A stretch of DNA of 64,000 nucleotides. Origin: Lentinus brumalis. Its lineage: Eukaryota; Basidiomycota; Agaricomycetes; Polyporales; Polyporaceae. Where the stretch lies: NCBI GenBank assembly GCA_001792895.1, contig MARA01000047.1, positions 62,001 to 126,000 of the forward strand. Direction: 5' to 3'. Positions 1 through 11,459 of the stretch are shown here, in pieces. Each line of letters begins with the position of its first letter. Position 1 is the first letter of the stretch. The notes under the pieces were generated by a model. It ran no database searches and was not told the origin of the DNA. It worked only from the letters and a program-made list of their open reading frames with translations. Position numbers and translations under genes: made by a program.

Positions 1-2300
1 TCTTCCCCGCTCGAGCTTCCGTCCTGTGTGCTGAGTGCGGTGGTACTGCCTCGCCCTCTGTCCGACCGCCCCGGGCCCCTCCTCCCGCTCTCCTGAATCT
101 GAACGCCGGGCGTGCATCTTCTCCTGCTCTGCTCCTGCTCTGCTCCTGCTGCATCTGCCCCGGGTCCAGTTCTCCTCGCGCACGTCACCTGCGCACGCGC
201 GGGCCCACCATCGCGCCTCCCACTCTCTTCTCGCTCCGTCCTGTCTGCCCGAGGAAACCCGCCTGCCATCCGTGGTCAGATCCGTCTATACAGATACCAG
301 CTGCGGCCCCTCCCATTCAGTCCCTTCGCGCTAACCACCCTCGAGCTCTCCCCCGTCGGTCCTCCGCGTGCCGCTGCCGCCCTCTGACTGCCTCCTCCGC
401 TGCCGCTGCCGCTGCCTCATGCCCCCAGATCCCTTCTCAGACTCTCCTCCCGCAGCAGCCTGCAGCCTGCACTTCCCGCTCTCACATCGACACGCACCCC
501 GCGGCGTGTTCTCGCAGCTCCCCGCTCCAGGCTCTCGAACGTTGCTCGAACACCAACCATTCGCGGTACGTGCCTTTTTCCCCAACAAAAACATCATCGT
601 CAACCTCCAATCCCGCGCTCGAGACGCTGACCGTCCCGTCTGCCGTCACAATCCCGCCGTCCGCATCCAGCAGCGCATTCCCGCCCCCTCAGGCACCCTC
701 TCCCCCGCTCCCGGCGTCCCAGCACACCTCTTCCCACGCACGCACCCAACGCGCTCGCCAGGCGGCCTCGTCAACCGGTCACAGGTTCCCAGACGACCTA
801 TTCCGAGCCGTCCGCCCCGCCGACGCGTGCTGCGCGGATGCGGCTGTTTGTCGGCCGTTCCCACCGCTCACGCTGCCGCACCGTGATCCTGGGAGGCTCC
901 GACACCCTCAGCTACTTCTCGAGACTGCACGACGTGCTGCTGCTCCTGCTGCTGCTTGGCCCCGTGCACGCAGGCCGCCTCCGAGTGTTCCCTGCGCTGC
1001 GGCATGCCATCGATCGCAAGCAAACTCGCCCGCTTCTCGCAGCACCCAGCACCCAGCAGCCAGAGCATGTACTAACATCCGGCAAGTTGGATCCCATGCA
1101 CGGCGCCCAGGTCCCAGGCCCAATCTCGCATCCTCGGGCGGGCACCCCAAGCTCGGTCCCGAAAACGGTAACGAGCGGGCCCGCAGTACCCGGGGTCCCC
1201 CCTTCTCCCTTCTCCCTCCTTCTCCTTCTCCCTCCCACCCACCCACCCGCTCCGCGGCGCGCGCCCGAGGCGGCCTTCCTATTCCCGCTGATGTGCGCCC
1301 GCCCCGGCTGCACGGTTGTCGCGCGGGCAGAACCGTTCACCCGCCGCACACGTGTCTTCGGATGGAACGCCTTCGAAAGTTGGGAGCGGACGGCGGCGCC
1401 CGCGCCCCGACCCCGTGTGACCACGTCCGGCGAGGACGTCGGGGCCCCGGCGGCGCCCTCTCCCCGCGCCTGGACGTCTCCGGTCTCGCCATCCCGCACG
1501 TCGTCGGACTGTGCACAGGGGTCTCGTCGCTCGCCCGCCGACGTCACCGCGACCGCCGACGCCACCAGCGGCCCGCCCGAGGCGTGCGCGGCGGGATGCC
1601 ACGGGCTAGGCCTGTTCCGGTTGTCGTTCGCGACGGCGCGACGGGGCGGCGTGCGGCGTGCGGCGGCCGCATGCGCGTGATTGTTGGCGGTGATGTCAGA
1701 ACTCGGTTTCCCCGACGTCGACATCATCTCATACGCACGGCAGGCGACCGGCGACCTCGACCACGTCCAGTCCATCCAGGGAGGTGAGATCGTCAGCGAC
1801 AGAAATCAGAGATCCAGGACGGACCCGAGACAACAAGACCGCCATCTCAGGCCGTCTCGCAGGTGAGTGCGCCTCTAGATCCAGATTGAGATCCGGATTT
1901 GCTTCCGCGAAGTTCGACACGCTGACCACTGTCGAGTGTCCCGCAGCAGTGCCAAGGACTTCAGGACCATAGCGTGTGTGTGCGCGCGCGCATTCGGCGG
2001 GCCGTACTACGCGTGCGCCATGTGGACGCTGCGTCCCGCCCATCACAACGCGGCGCAAACGAGGCACCCGGCCGTGCGACTGTGCGACCGACGCCGCGTT
2101 CGGATTCGCACTGACCGCGGTGGGATGGCGCGATTTCCCGCCTTCGAGCTTGTCCGGATTGGCGACGGGCGACGTACGGGCGAGCGAGCGGGACGGATCA
2201 TCGAGCCCTCGACTCGCCGGCGATGGGCACTCGACTGACGGACGTCGGTCTGGTACCGCCGCCCGGTCTGCCTCGGTTCTCTATGGTCGTGGACGATCCT
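1..2300. other. GC-rich stretch with long overlapping frames, no gene recognised
   Basis: Several frames on both strands stay open for 200-400 codons here, the longest being 570-1787 on the plus strand. This is expected of very GC-rich DNA and does not by itself indicate coding. The segment of that frame from about 590 to 840 reads as Ser/Pro/Ala-rich with GC-ending codons and could be a real low-complexity exon. A second exon-like island lies at about 1690-1784: it reads as an acidic, non-repetitive peptide (SELGFPDVDIISYARQATG) and ends at a GTGAGA donor. CTG-rich runs occur near 120-155 and 935-957. I recognise no protein family and cannot assemble a gene. Confidence 0.3.
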
Positions 2301-5300
2301 CCTATCATCCATAGCACGGTGCTAGTACTGCCCAAGAGACTAGATCGCACGCTGACAGTACACCACCCGCCCGCCTGCGCCGTGCAGTGCGCACGCCTCG
2401 AGGCGGGATTCTCGACGCCCGCTCAAGCTCTCAAGCTCCCAAGTGACGTGCAGCTGGGACCCCGAACGACCGGCCCCTGCCCCTGGGGAATCATCCGAGT
2501 CCGACGCCGCCCCCGCCGACCCAGGCACGCTTGGTCAATCCCAACTCAAATCCTGATCCATCCAGCCTGGGAAGCCAGATGTTCCGTTGCAGCGTTGGCG
2601 TCGGCGTCGGCGTCGGGCGTTGCGGCGCTGCCCAGTGCCAATCGCGGCATCCTGGCCCTGTCCCCTGTCTGCGCGCCACGCTCAGAGTCGGACTGCGCAG
2701 TCGGTCGGAAGGTGCGTGCACACCTCACACCCGCTTCTTATAGAGTCGGTGTGATTCGCTCGGTTACGAGCTCTCGGCGATGCGCTGCGCTGTACGAGTA
2801 CAGAGGCGGAGTCGGGCATCAGGCCTCGGGGAGAAGGACAGCTCCAAGCTTCGAGCGCCGTCCTGCCTCCTGCCTCCTGCGCAATGTGCCGCGTTTGGGA
2901 GCTTCCAAGTTGTCGACGACGTCGGCGCGCGCTGTCGTGGCGCCGACGCCGCTTCGAGGTTCGAATCCGCACGCACGTCGAGACGATCTGTGGTTCTGAT
3001 GCTCTCACGCCGCCCGCCGCCCGCCCGCCGTGCGCGAGGGGTGCGGGACGTTCGGGTGTCCGAGGGCTCGCGCGGGCGGGCGGGCGGGCGGGCGAATCAC
3101 GGTGCGCGGCTTTCCCGCCGGCCGAGTGAGTGTTCAGAGCGGCCGGCGCGACTCTCTCGATTGGGAGTGCTGACATGCATGCGAGCGGTCCGCGTCGCAT
3201 GCTGGATGTACCGACGAGCACGATCTGCGGCGGTCGTCAGGCCTGCAGGGCTCGGGATACGAGATACGAGCGCCGTCTACACCGCTGCCGACGATGGGAG
3301 TCCTTGATATCTAACGCTGCTACGCACGCGGCGAGTACACACTCTGAGGCTGGCAAGTGAGTCAGGATGTACGGCTTGGGAAGCTTGGCGAATGCGATTC
3401 GTGGTTGACAGTTGCAATGACTGCACGGGCCTGATGGTGCCGGTCTCTCCCAAGTTGACCATGTAGTACGTGCAATCACATCATGATATACATAGCTGGG
3501 TGAGTTCTCGGGATACTTTGGTGTGCCCCGTCGCTGACAGGTGTTCCCATGGCATCTCTCGCTCTCGCTCCCGAAGGTGCACAACAACCAGATCTGGAGG
3601 ACGTATGCAAACGCGCTTGTGGGCGATCCAGCAAACACAACGTACCCAGCCACTCGATGCAGCGGCGAACTGACGGTTGTCCTGGTCTCTCTCGCTTGGC
3701 CGTGTTCCGCCTCCGAGGGCGCATACACTCACTGTCAGGCTGTACCTCTGACGGCGCAGGTGTGTGCCCGTCTCCCGTCCGAGCGGTGCATACAGTCCTC
3801 TCAGGCTTCGGCTGCAAACGACTACAATAGGCAGCTCCTTCCCGCCACGCCGCCTGCGGCTACACCGTCATGCGACGTCGGTGTCGGTGTCGAAGGGTGT
3901 CACAGACTCACAGTCAATGGCTATTTCCTTCGGTATAATCATGATATATCGTCGTCAGCGACGCAGATGCCGAGATCGAGACCGTAACCGTTCGCGGGCA
4001 GCAGGCTCCTGCCCGATCCGGGGTTCTCACTTCTCTCGCTGCCTCAGGTGCGGGACAACAAGAGGCCAGCGATTTTGTTGTACGAGCACATTCAGATGCA
4101 GCTGCGCGACATGATGTGAGTCCCAATACTTGACCCGACCTCCGTCGTCGCCGTCGCCGCCGTCGCCGCCTTACCGGAGTTGCCATCGGCCGTTCTCGTC
4201 TTGTCTCTCCCGCTCTCCCGCTCCGCTGCTCACGCCGACCTTCCGTCTGCAGGCCCCTGCCCGGGCGTCCTGCTTGTCCCGGCGCATACAGTACCAGTAC
4301 ACAGGCTGTAGTTTCCGGACAAACAACAGTCGACAGGTCGCACTGCGGTTCTCACTAAGTGATCAGTACCCCGGCGTCGACGTCGACTCCATTCGCTCCA
4401 ATAGAAAAGCATCGTCAACGTAAAGCAGCTCAGCCGAGGCGTACTGTATGAGCATATGGTCCGCCGAGCGTGCGCCGGGCGGGGTGATCTGGCATCTGCA
4501 TACATACCTGACACTATAGGCGAGTGCGATACATACCAACATACCATCAGGCTTCGCGGGTAGCTCGCGTATCTCAATCAATCATAATCTCAGGACTCTG
4601 CGATTCGACTCCCACGGCGACCAGATGGACCTGGTCCTCTGCAAATCCTCGGAACAGTCGAGCTTCAACTTGGACACGCCGCCCGCGTCCCGACCGTCGG
4701 CCGCATGGTGTTGCACGTTGGACGTTGGACGTTCCCGCGATGGACTGAACGAATTCTGCTCTGTCGACATGTCCGATATTGGAATTGACTGGCTCGGCTT
4801 CTCCTTCAGCGGGGCTCGAGACCGCTCGGCTGAGACTCCTGCGGGCGTATGACCCGCTACTGAATCTGTGAGTCCTCAGTCGCTACTTGCCCCGCTCGTT
4901 CAGTATTGACTAACTGTCGGCTTCTGACCAGCAGATCCCATCCGAAGCATAGTTGTGGTCGAGAGCATTCATGATCCCGTCTCGCCATTGACATACGCGT
5001 CTCCGCTCGTCCCCGGAACACGCACGACTGTCAAGAGGAGGCGACGCCGCAGTGGTTCTCGCTACGTGATGCGGGCTCTTCGCCTGCGCCTGCTCCTGCT
5101 TCCTGCCAAACTATGTAAGTAGGTCCCCGGGACTCCCCTCATCCACCTCCCGAGGGGCCAGGCATGCGCACGACCCCATTGGCTCCACGGCGGGATGGCA
5201 CTCGCGCTCGCGTGCTTCGCACTTCGTCTTCGATGAGATTTAGGGGTCTGGGTCTGGTCCCTGCCAGTGCGCCTCACGGCATACGGCATACGGATCAGCA

Positions 5301-8300
5301 CGTCGTCCTAAAGCCACCGAGGAGCGACAAGCAGATGCCGACCAGCAAACGCACCGTCACCTCCCTCCGCCTTCCTCAAGCCTCAAGGCTAGGCCGCAGG
5401 ACATCGGGATGCGCCCGCGGGCGGCTCTGCAGAAGTCAGGACAAGGTTCACTCACATCCATTCCGTAAGCCCTCGACTCCCCGCTTCCCCTCCCGCCACA
5501 CAGCTCGCACCTCGCCCCCACGGAGCAATGCGGCTGCGGCGTGTTGTGCTGCCTCCAGTCCGGCGTGCCGCTGACGCCGCGCCGCACTGTATTGGCAGAT
5601 CTGCTGTACTCTCCACGCATCCACCCATGGGCGCGGACAACTCTGAGCTTGACAGGCAGGAAGCCTCTCACCGTACGCACGTTCCGGCGGACAAGTAGCC
5701 TCCAGGCTCCATGGTGCGCCGCACGCGCACACGGGCGAGGGACGGCGAGCGCAACTCGGACATCATCGTTTCTAGGATGTGTGGACTGTCCTGCTGTGCG
5801 CGTGGACGTCACTGACACTGACACTGACACTGACAGACGGGAGTCCCGAGACTGATTCTCTGCACCGGAGCGTGATGCGCGTGGCCTCGAGGCGGCGGGG
5901 CGGTTCCTTGCGCCTGCGTCTGCGTCTGCGATTGCGACTGCGGCTCAGGCAACTCTGTCATCTCCGGCGATTGATGGTGCTGGGGTGCTCTGGGACGTCG
6001 GTCAATCCATCTATCTACAGAACTACGAAACAACGAAATGTTCGCGCCCCCGCTCGATCAAAAGAAGTCTCCCGGCGGCCCTCGTGGCGCCGTACAGCGC
6101 AGCGGGATCTGAGCTGTGTCTAATTCACCTTTGGAGGCCGGGATCAACGTCTCTGCGCTGAGAGGGTCGTATCTCCGCGTCTTGCGTGCTTGGCTTGATC
6201 CTCATCACCCGGGGCATTGTACTCAACGCTGCGCAAATCAAAGGAGCCGCCGCTGCGTCTGAAGACCAGCCATAGCCGCGCCTCTTCGACTTCATCTACC
6301 AATGACTTCAGGATCCAGATGCCATCCGGATTACGGAACGCATGCCAGCAACTCGCATACCGGCGCTGCCAACTCCCGCCTCGTCGAGCTGTCGTCGTCG
6401 CAGTCTGTCGATGCGCCCACAAGCCAACAAGCCCCCCGAGGAGCGCGTCATACACCTCGACCGCATTATCCCGCACAGCACGGGTCGCGGGTTCCCCACG
6501 AGCTCATCGCATCTCATCTCATCTCTATGTCCCACACATCTCGTCCCCACACCCCGCCGGCCGCCCAGGGTACAAGCCATGCATATGTATAGGACACAGC
6601 ACGCAGATCTCGATGCCGCACGCCCCCGACCTCGCTCGCAGGCACAGCACGCGCCCGCGGCTCCCCGATCGCAAATTGCCAGCGACAATCGCAGTCGCCC
6701 GCGATCGTCTCCTCTGCCCAACCCGCCCTCCCTCCCGCGCCTCCTTGTCCGACCGACCGACCGACTGACTGACTGACTGATTGACATACAGACTGCCGAT
6801 CCCGCGCCGGACCGCCGGCATGTCCTTGTGCACATTGAGCTGCTGCGCGTGCAATACGTACAGTTGACGCAACGCCCGCACAACGCAAGCATCTCGACTC
6901 GTCGCCACGCCCCCACCCCGACCCCCTGTCTTCGCGCCTCCCGTCACCCGTCGGCGGTCACGAGTCCCCTGAAGCCGGTTCTAGCTTCCCGGCTCTGGGC
7001 TACTAGCAAGCACTCTCGCGGCAACGTGGTCACCGCGTTGAACGCGGGAAACATATCCATATTCTATGCAACACAACACGGACGAGGCGGGACCTCCAGC
7101 TCAAGTGTGCATCGCCGCATATACAGGATCGCCGCTGGTGCCCACCTTGACTGGCTTCGCCATGCACAATGTCCCTTGGAGCGCACAACGAGCACCCGCA
7201 AGTCCCGAACTTCCCGAGCCGCCCTCGCGCTCGCAGACGGCCGCTCTATCTTCACGGAGGACACCGCGCCAATGGGACGGCGAGGAGACCCACGAACAGC
7301 GCGGGTGGCGCATGTTTCCCGTGCGTCGAGCCAGACGGACTCCGAACCTACGGCATTGCAAGCTATCCCTGACGGCCCTCCGTCCGCGTCCCGAGTCGCG
7401 CTCCAGGCTGCGGCCCTGCCCGTGCGGCGGTTAGTCGCTCTCCGAGGGCGAACGTTGCAGGCAGCCGCTGCCCTATCTGCGTGCATCGCGGCTCTCGTGC
7501 GGTCGGTGGCTTCTGCGGGCTGGCTGCCGCATGCTGAGCTGCGGCTCGTCGGCGGGTCGGCGGGTCGGTGTGGGTGTCCCAGCAGACCGTCTCGGGAGTC
7601 TGCCCTCCAGAACGGGTCGCGGGCGCCGCGCGGGGCTTCTTGCGACCACTCATGCGCGTGGGGTTCCTTCTGTTCTATCGCCGTCCCGACCACCTGCACG
7701 CCTCCTCACCGTCAGCGACTGGCTGTGTGTCCACCCGCGAGGCCTGACCGTCAAGCTCGGGCTCGGGTTCTCGTATACAGCGTGCGGCTCCCGTCTCACG
7801 CTCGTCCCGCATCGTGCTTCCCTGGTCCTCGGAATCCTCTTGTCTTCGCGGGCTAGTCTGGGCTGCGACCGTGCTATGTGGTCTGCTAGTGGCTTGCCGC
7901 AGCCTGCAGCCTGCAGCTCTCGTCCGGGTGCAGATACGGACCACGACATGCAACATGCGATCGTGAAGATGGCAAGAGAACTCGAACGCCGACCCCGAGG
8001 ACGACGTCCATCTCTTAGTCTACATCCCTGTCGCCCCGGACATATCGAAACATAAGATCAACGTCGCCTGCGCCCCGAGGCCGTCCGGTTCGAGCTAGTG
8101 CGTGCGCGACTGCCGCGGCCGGCTCGTCTTCGTCATTGCCTCGCCATATAGGGCTGTCAGTGCTTCGGGGGACTAACGCAGCATCGCTCTCCGGCGCGGG
8201 ACGGCGGGGTTGGTCACCCGGGCGTGTAGGTCCAAGTCATCTGGTTTCCTCGGCGCAGGGCGCGTGCAGCGAGGCTTGCAGGAGCACAAGTACAGTACAG

Positions 8301-11300
8301 TACGTAGATCATCAATCGATTGCTGACGTGATCTTCGTCCTTCTCTTCGCTGGGCGAAGCTGCGCCTGCACTGGACCCGCGCGCCGTGCGTGTGCGTGTG
8401 TGCGGGAGGCCTTGTATTTGCGCCTCTTTGTTTTCCTTACTGGGACGTGCGATTCAGCGGCAGCGCGCGCGTGTGGTCCCGATGGTGATTAGGCGTTCCG
8501 TGCATTGTGCTGCGAAGCTCGAGCTCGAGCCTCGACGAGGCGGCGTGCTGAGGACGGGTCAAGCTCGGTCTGTGCGGTACGTTTGCCTGTCCTCTGATCG
8601 TCTCCAACAGCTCTGACTTCTGCATCCTCCGCTTGCGCATCCCTAGTGGACGAGTTGACAGTGGATGCCACCCGAAGCCGCCCCAGCCGTCTACGTCGTC
8701 TCCCTGCCAGGGCGCTATACCGTGTTCATCTGTCGCAACTGACGGCTTAATGGTACGACTCCACCACACCTCAGTGGCCTGACTATGCAGCGGACATAAC
8801 CTACACAGATAACATTCACGCACGCAATCTCATCACGCCCCCAACGTCACTCGCACTGGCCGCAACTGCCGCGAAGCATCCCGAAGTCCCCGTACCCGCA
8901 GCGCTAGTGGCTACACACCGGTGACCGAACGCCCCCCGTTGTCGGTCATTCAACGGACGTGTCAGTACAGCCAGCGCGCCACCCCTCTTCTAGTTCAGAC
9001 AAATCACCAGGTCTGCACCCGACAACACTAAGTCCTCGGGCGCGTAGTGAATCCCATGCTATGTTCGTGAACCTACGACCGTCGGACGATCTCCTCGGCG
9101 TCGGACTCCTGGTGCAACCCGACGCAGGCCGACGACTCCTTCCGAGTCTGTCACCTGCGTCCACCGCCATCTCCATCTCCGTGAGTTGCATATGCAGTCT
9201 ATACATAGGGAGTCGCGAGGTCAGCGGCGGGGAGAAGCTCTCCGGGCAGGGTCAGAAGTGTGGGGAAGCAGGCAACTGAATGCGCCCCGCGGGATTTCGA
9301 TGTCTCGAAGGCGCGTGCTCTGAGAGAGAGGCGGGGAAGGTCGAGTGCGGACGCCGCCCGCGGCGCGCGACTCGGGGTTCTCCTTCTCCGGGACATGGTT
9401 TCCCCGAGTGCTGTCAGCCTTCAAGCTTCAGGATCGGGGGACTCGGGGGACTCCTTGCGGGGAAGATGGCTGCAATGCGTAGGTTTGCGTCGTGGTGAGT
9501 TGAGTTGAGCGGGCAGCCGACGTCGCTAATCGAGGTGATTCGATTCCGGACGTGATGCCCGTATTTGTCACGCGGGGCGCACCAGAGCGGGGTGGGGGCA
9601 CGCGGCGGTTCAAGGTGGAGAGGATGTCGTCCATATGCATGTTTATGCAGCCTCTCGTGACTCTAGTTGAGGGACGCGTGTTCAATCAATCGAGACGCTA
9701 TCGGCTGGCGCCTCGGACGTCTGGCGAGCGGGCTGCTGAGCGCTGAGGACCGACGTACGCTGCATGAGGTTGTAACTATATGCGTAAGCTTACATATTAG
9801 GGTAAGGAGTACTACGGCGCATGCGGCCTCACTTGTCAGTGGTTGTGGTTGCGGCCTGAAGAGTGCTCGGCGTGAAGTGCCCGACAAGTCGAACCAGCGG
9901 CATCGTGGTTATGGGAGGAAAGTCCAGCCTGCATGACGGTCGTCTCGCAGGCTTTCTAGGCCGAGTGTCGAGTTCGAGTCTCGCAACGATAAAACTCGGA
10001 AGCGCTCGATGGCACCGCTTGCTGAATGTTGTTGCCGGAATTGGCTCTTGCCGCTAACCACAGCGGAGCTCGCGAGCACTCGTGCGTCCCGCACACGGGG
10101 AGTATAGTACCACTGCCGAATCAGCTCTGTGTTATCTACATAGGCACAAGAGGCTCGAAGACAAGTACAATGTGCGTCGGTGTGCTCAAGTGGGTAGACG
10201 CGTTGTAACTTGTGCCCCGTCTCGGGAACGCGTCATCGGGTTCGACTCCCGAGCTGAGCCGTACGAATGGGATGGACGACCTGTTTCCGGAGTACAGCAG
10301 CCTGTTTGCCTGTATGTCTTTATGGTCAGTCGTCCTGTTGCACCCGGGCCTGATTCTACGCGACTTGGTACTAAGTACTCGGTATGTGGCGTATCTTCTA
10401 GTGTACGACGACATGGACGTTAAAACTCAACGAGCTGCCGTATCCACCATTGAATGGCGAAGTGGATGGGGGACTTGGTGGCCCAACCCGCGGTCGATGC
10501 ACATGCTTCCACTCAGATGGACGAAGTTTCATATGTTGAGACAACTTGAGCGAAAATTACAAGATATTCTTGGCTATCCGTGTGGGTGTATGGGGTGGCC
10601 AGCCATCCAACTCAATCGTCGTAAGAGTACAGCAGACGCAATGAAAACGACGCACTGAGCCCAGTGAGCAGCTATCTTGCTATATCTCCTGGGAGCGCGG
10701 CACAGAGTCACAAAATGACGATGTCGTCCGCGCGGGCTGAGGTTGGGTATCGACGCGAAGGTTTGCTTTCTGCCACGAGTCTTGCGTGGCGCATTCGGCC
10801 GGGCTGGAATGCATAACGAGATTTGGGTAACACAGATGGGGGAAGAACATGGAGGAAGAAAACTGCACTGCACTGCGGATACCGATATGACCAGACCGGG
10901 AAATCGAATTGCGGACAGAGGGAGCTCGCGCGCACGAACTCGGACTATTTGTTTCTCTTCGAAGTGCTGTACCGTATACTTGCTCTCGCCTGATTATCGT
11001 TGCACGATGCTGCTAGTAAGTACTCACCCCGGGCCAATGCAGTCCTCGTCAATCGCACGTCGGAACGTCGACAGTGAAAGACTGCCATGATGCTCCCCGC
11101 GACTCGAACGGGAGGGAACTGCACCAGACCTCAAGCTTCGACCTCGTCTCGGCACCTCGCAATTCCTGTCTCAAGGTGACCCCCTCTAGCTTTCCCGCGA
11201 GTCCCTCCCGGAAGGTCCAAAAACGATGGCTCGCCACAAAGCTCACCGCATCTCGTACCTCTCGAGTTCACAACTCCTCAGCTCAGGCCTCCACGGCCCG

Positions 11301-11400
11301 CCGCCCGCCGTCCGTCGTCTCGGCACATACTGCCCGAGCGCAAACCCTTGCAGATTCTCCCGCGAGCAAGGCCCACCCATAGAGTCGCACGTATCAATCA
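2301..11400. other. gene-poor region with scattered exon-like islands and simple repeats
   Basis: No gene can be assembled here. Short simple repeats are visible: GTCGGC iterations near 2595-2618, a GGGC run near 3072-3093, CGTCGC iterations near 4140-4170, ACTGAC units at about 5811-5836, and GACT/GACC units near 6755-6785. Isolated exon-like pieces occur, such as 4048-4115 (plus). At 8751-8912 (plus) there is an open stretch without an ATG, followed by a Ser/Pro-rich frame ending at a GTGAGT donor near 9180. These may be eroded genes, exons with long introns, or chance. I found no transposase, reverse transcriptase or convincing tRNA. Confidence 0.35.
4048..4115 (+). other. isolated exon-like island, function unknown
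   Basis: A 68-base segment is bounded by a CTCAG acceptor and a GTGAGT donor, with a TTGAC branch-like site shortly after the donor. It encodes a charged, helix-prone peptide with an unusually protein-like composition (core VRDNKRPAILLYEHIQMQ). No flanking exon could be joined in frame with confidence. It could be one exon of a gene whose other parts I cannot see, or a remnant. I do not recognise the family. Confidence 0.25.
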
Positions 11401-11459
11401 TCATGAGGTTTGCCGTAGGACTTCCATCCACGGATGCGGTACCTACCTTGAGAGCCCAT

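Noticed and set aside
570..1787. 405-codon open frame on the plus strand
   Set aside because: The opposite strand is open for 287 codons over the same DNA and composition is Arg/Pro/Ala-rich, as expected from GC-rich sequence. Only its first part looks protein-like.
2957..2967. GGTTCGAATCC, a perfect tRNA B-box match
   Set aside because: The flanking T stem does not pair and no A box or acceptor stem is present.
9913..9925. GGGAGGAAAGTCC, resembling the conserved CR-I segment of RNase P/MRP RNA
   Set aside because: The complementary CR-V partner and the other conserved regions were not found at a suitable distance, so it is probably chance.
10184..10260. tRNA-like segment with an apparent B box (GGGTTCGACTCCC) and an A-box-like GCTCAAGTGGGTAGA
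   Set aside because: The T arm pairs well, but the acceptor stem gives only five of seven pairs, the D arm does not fold, and no anticodon stem is convincing.
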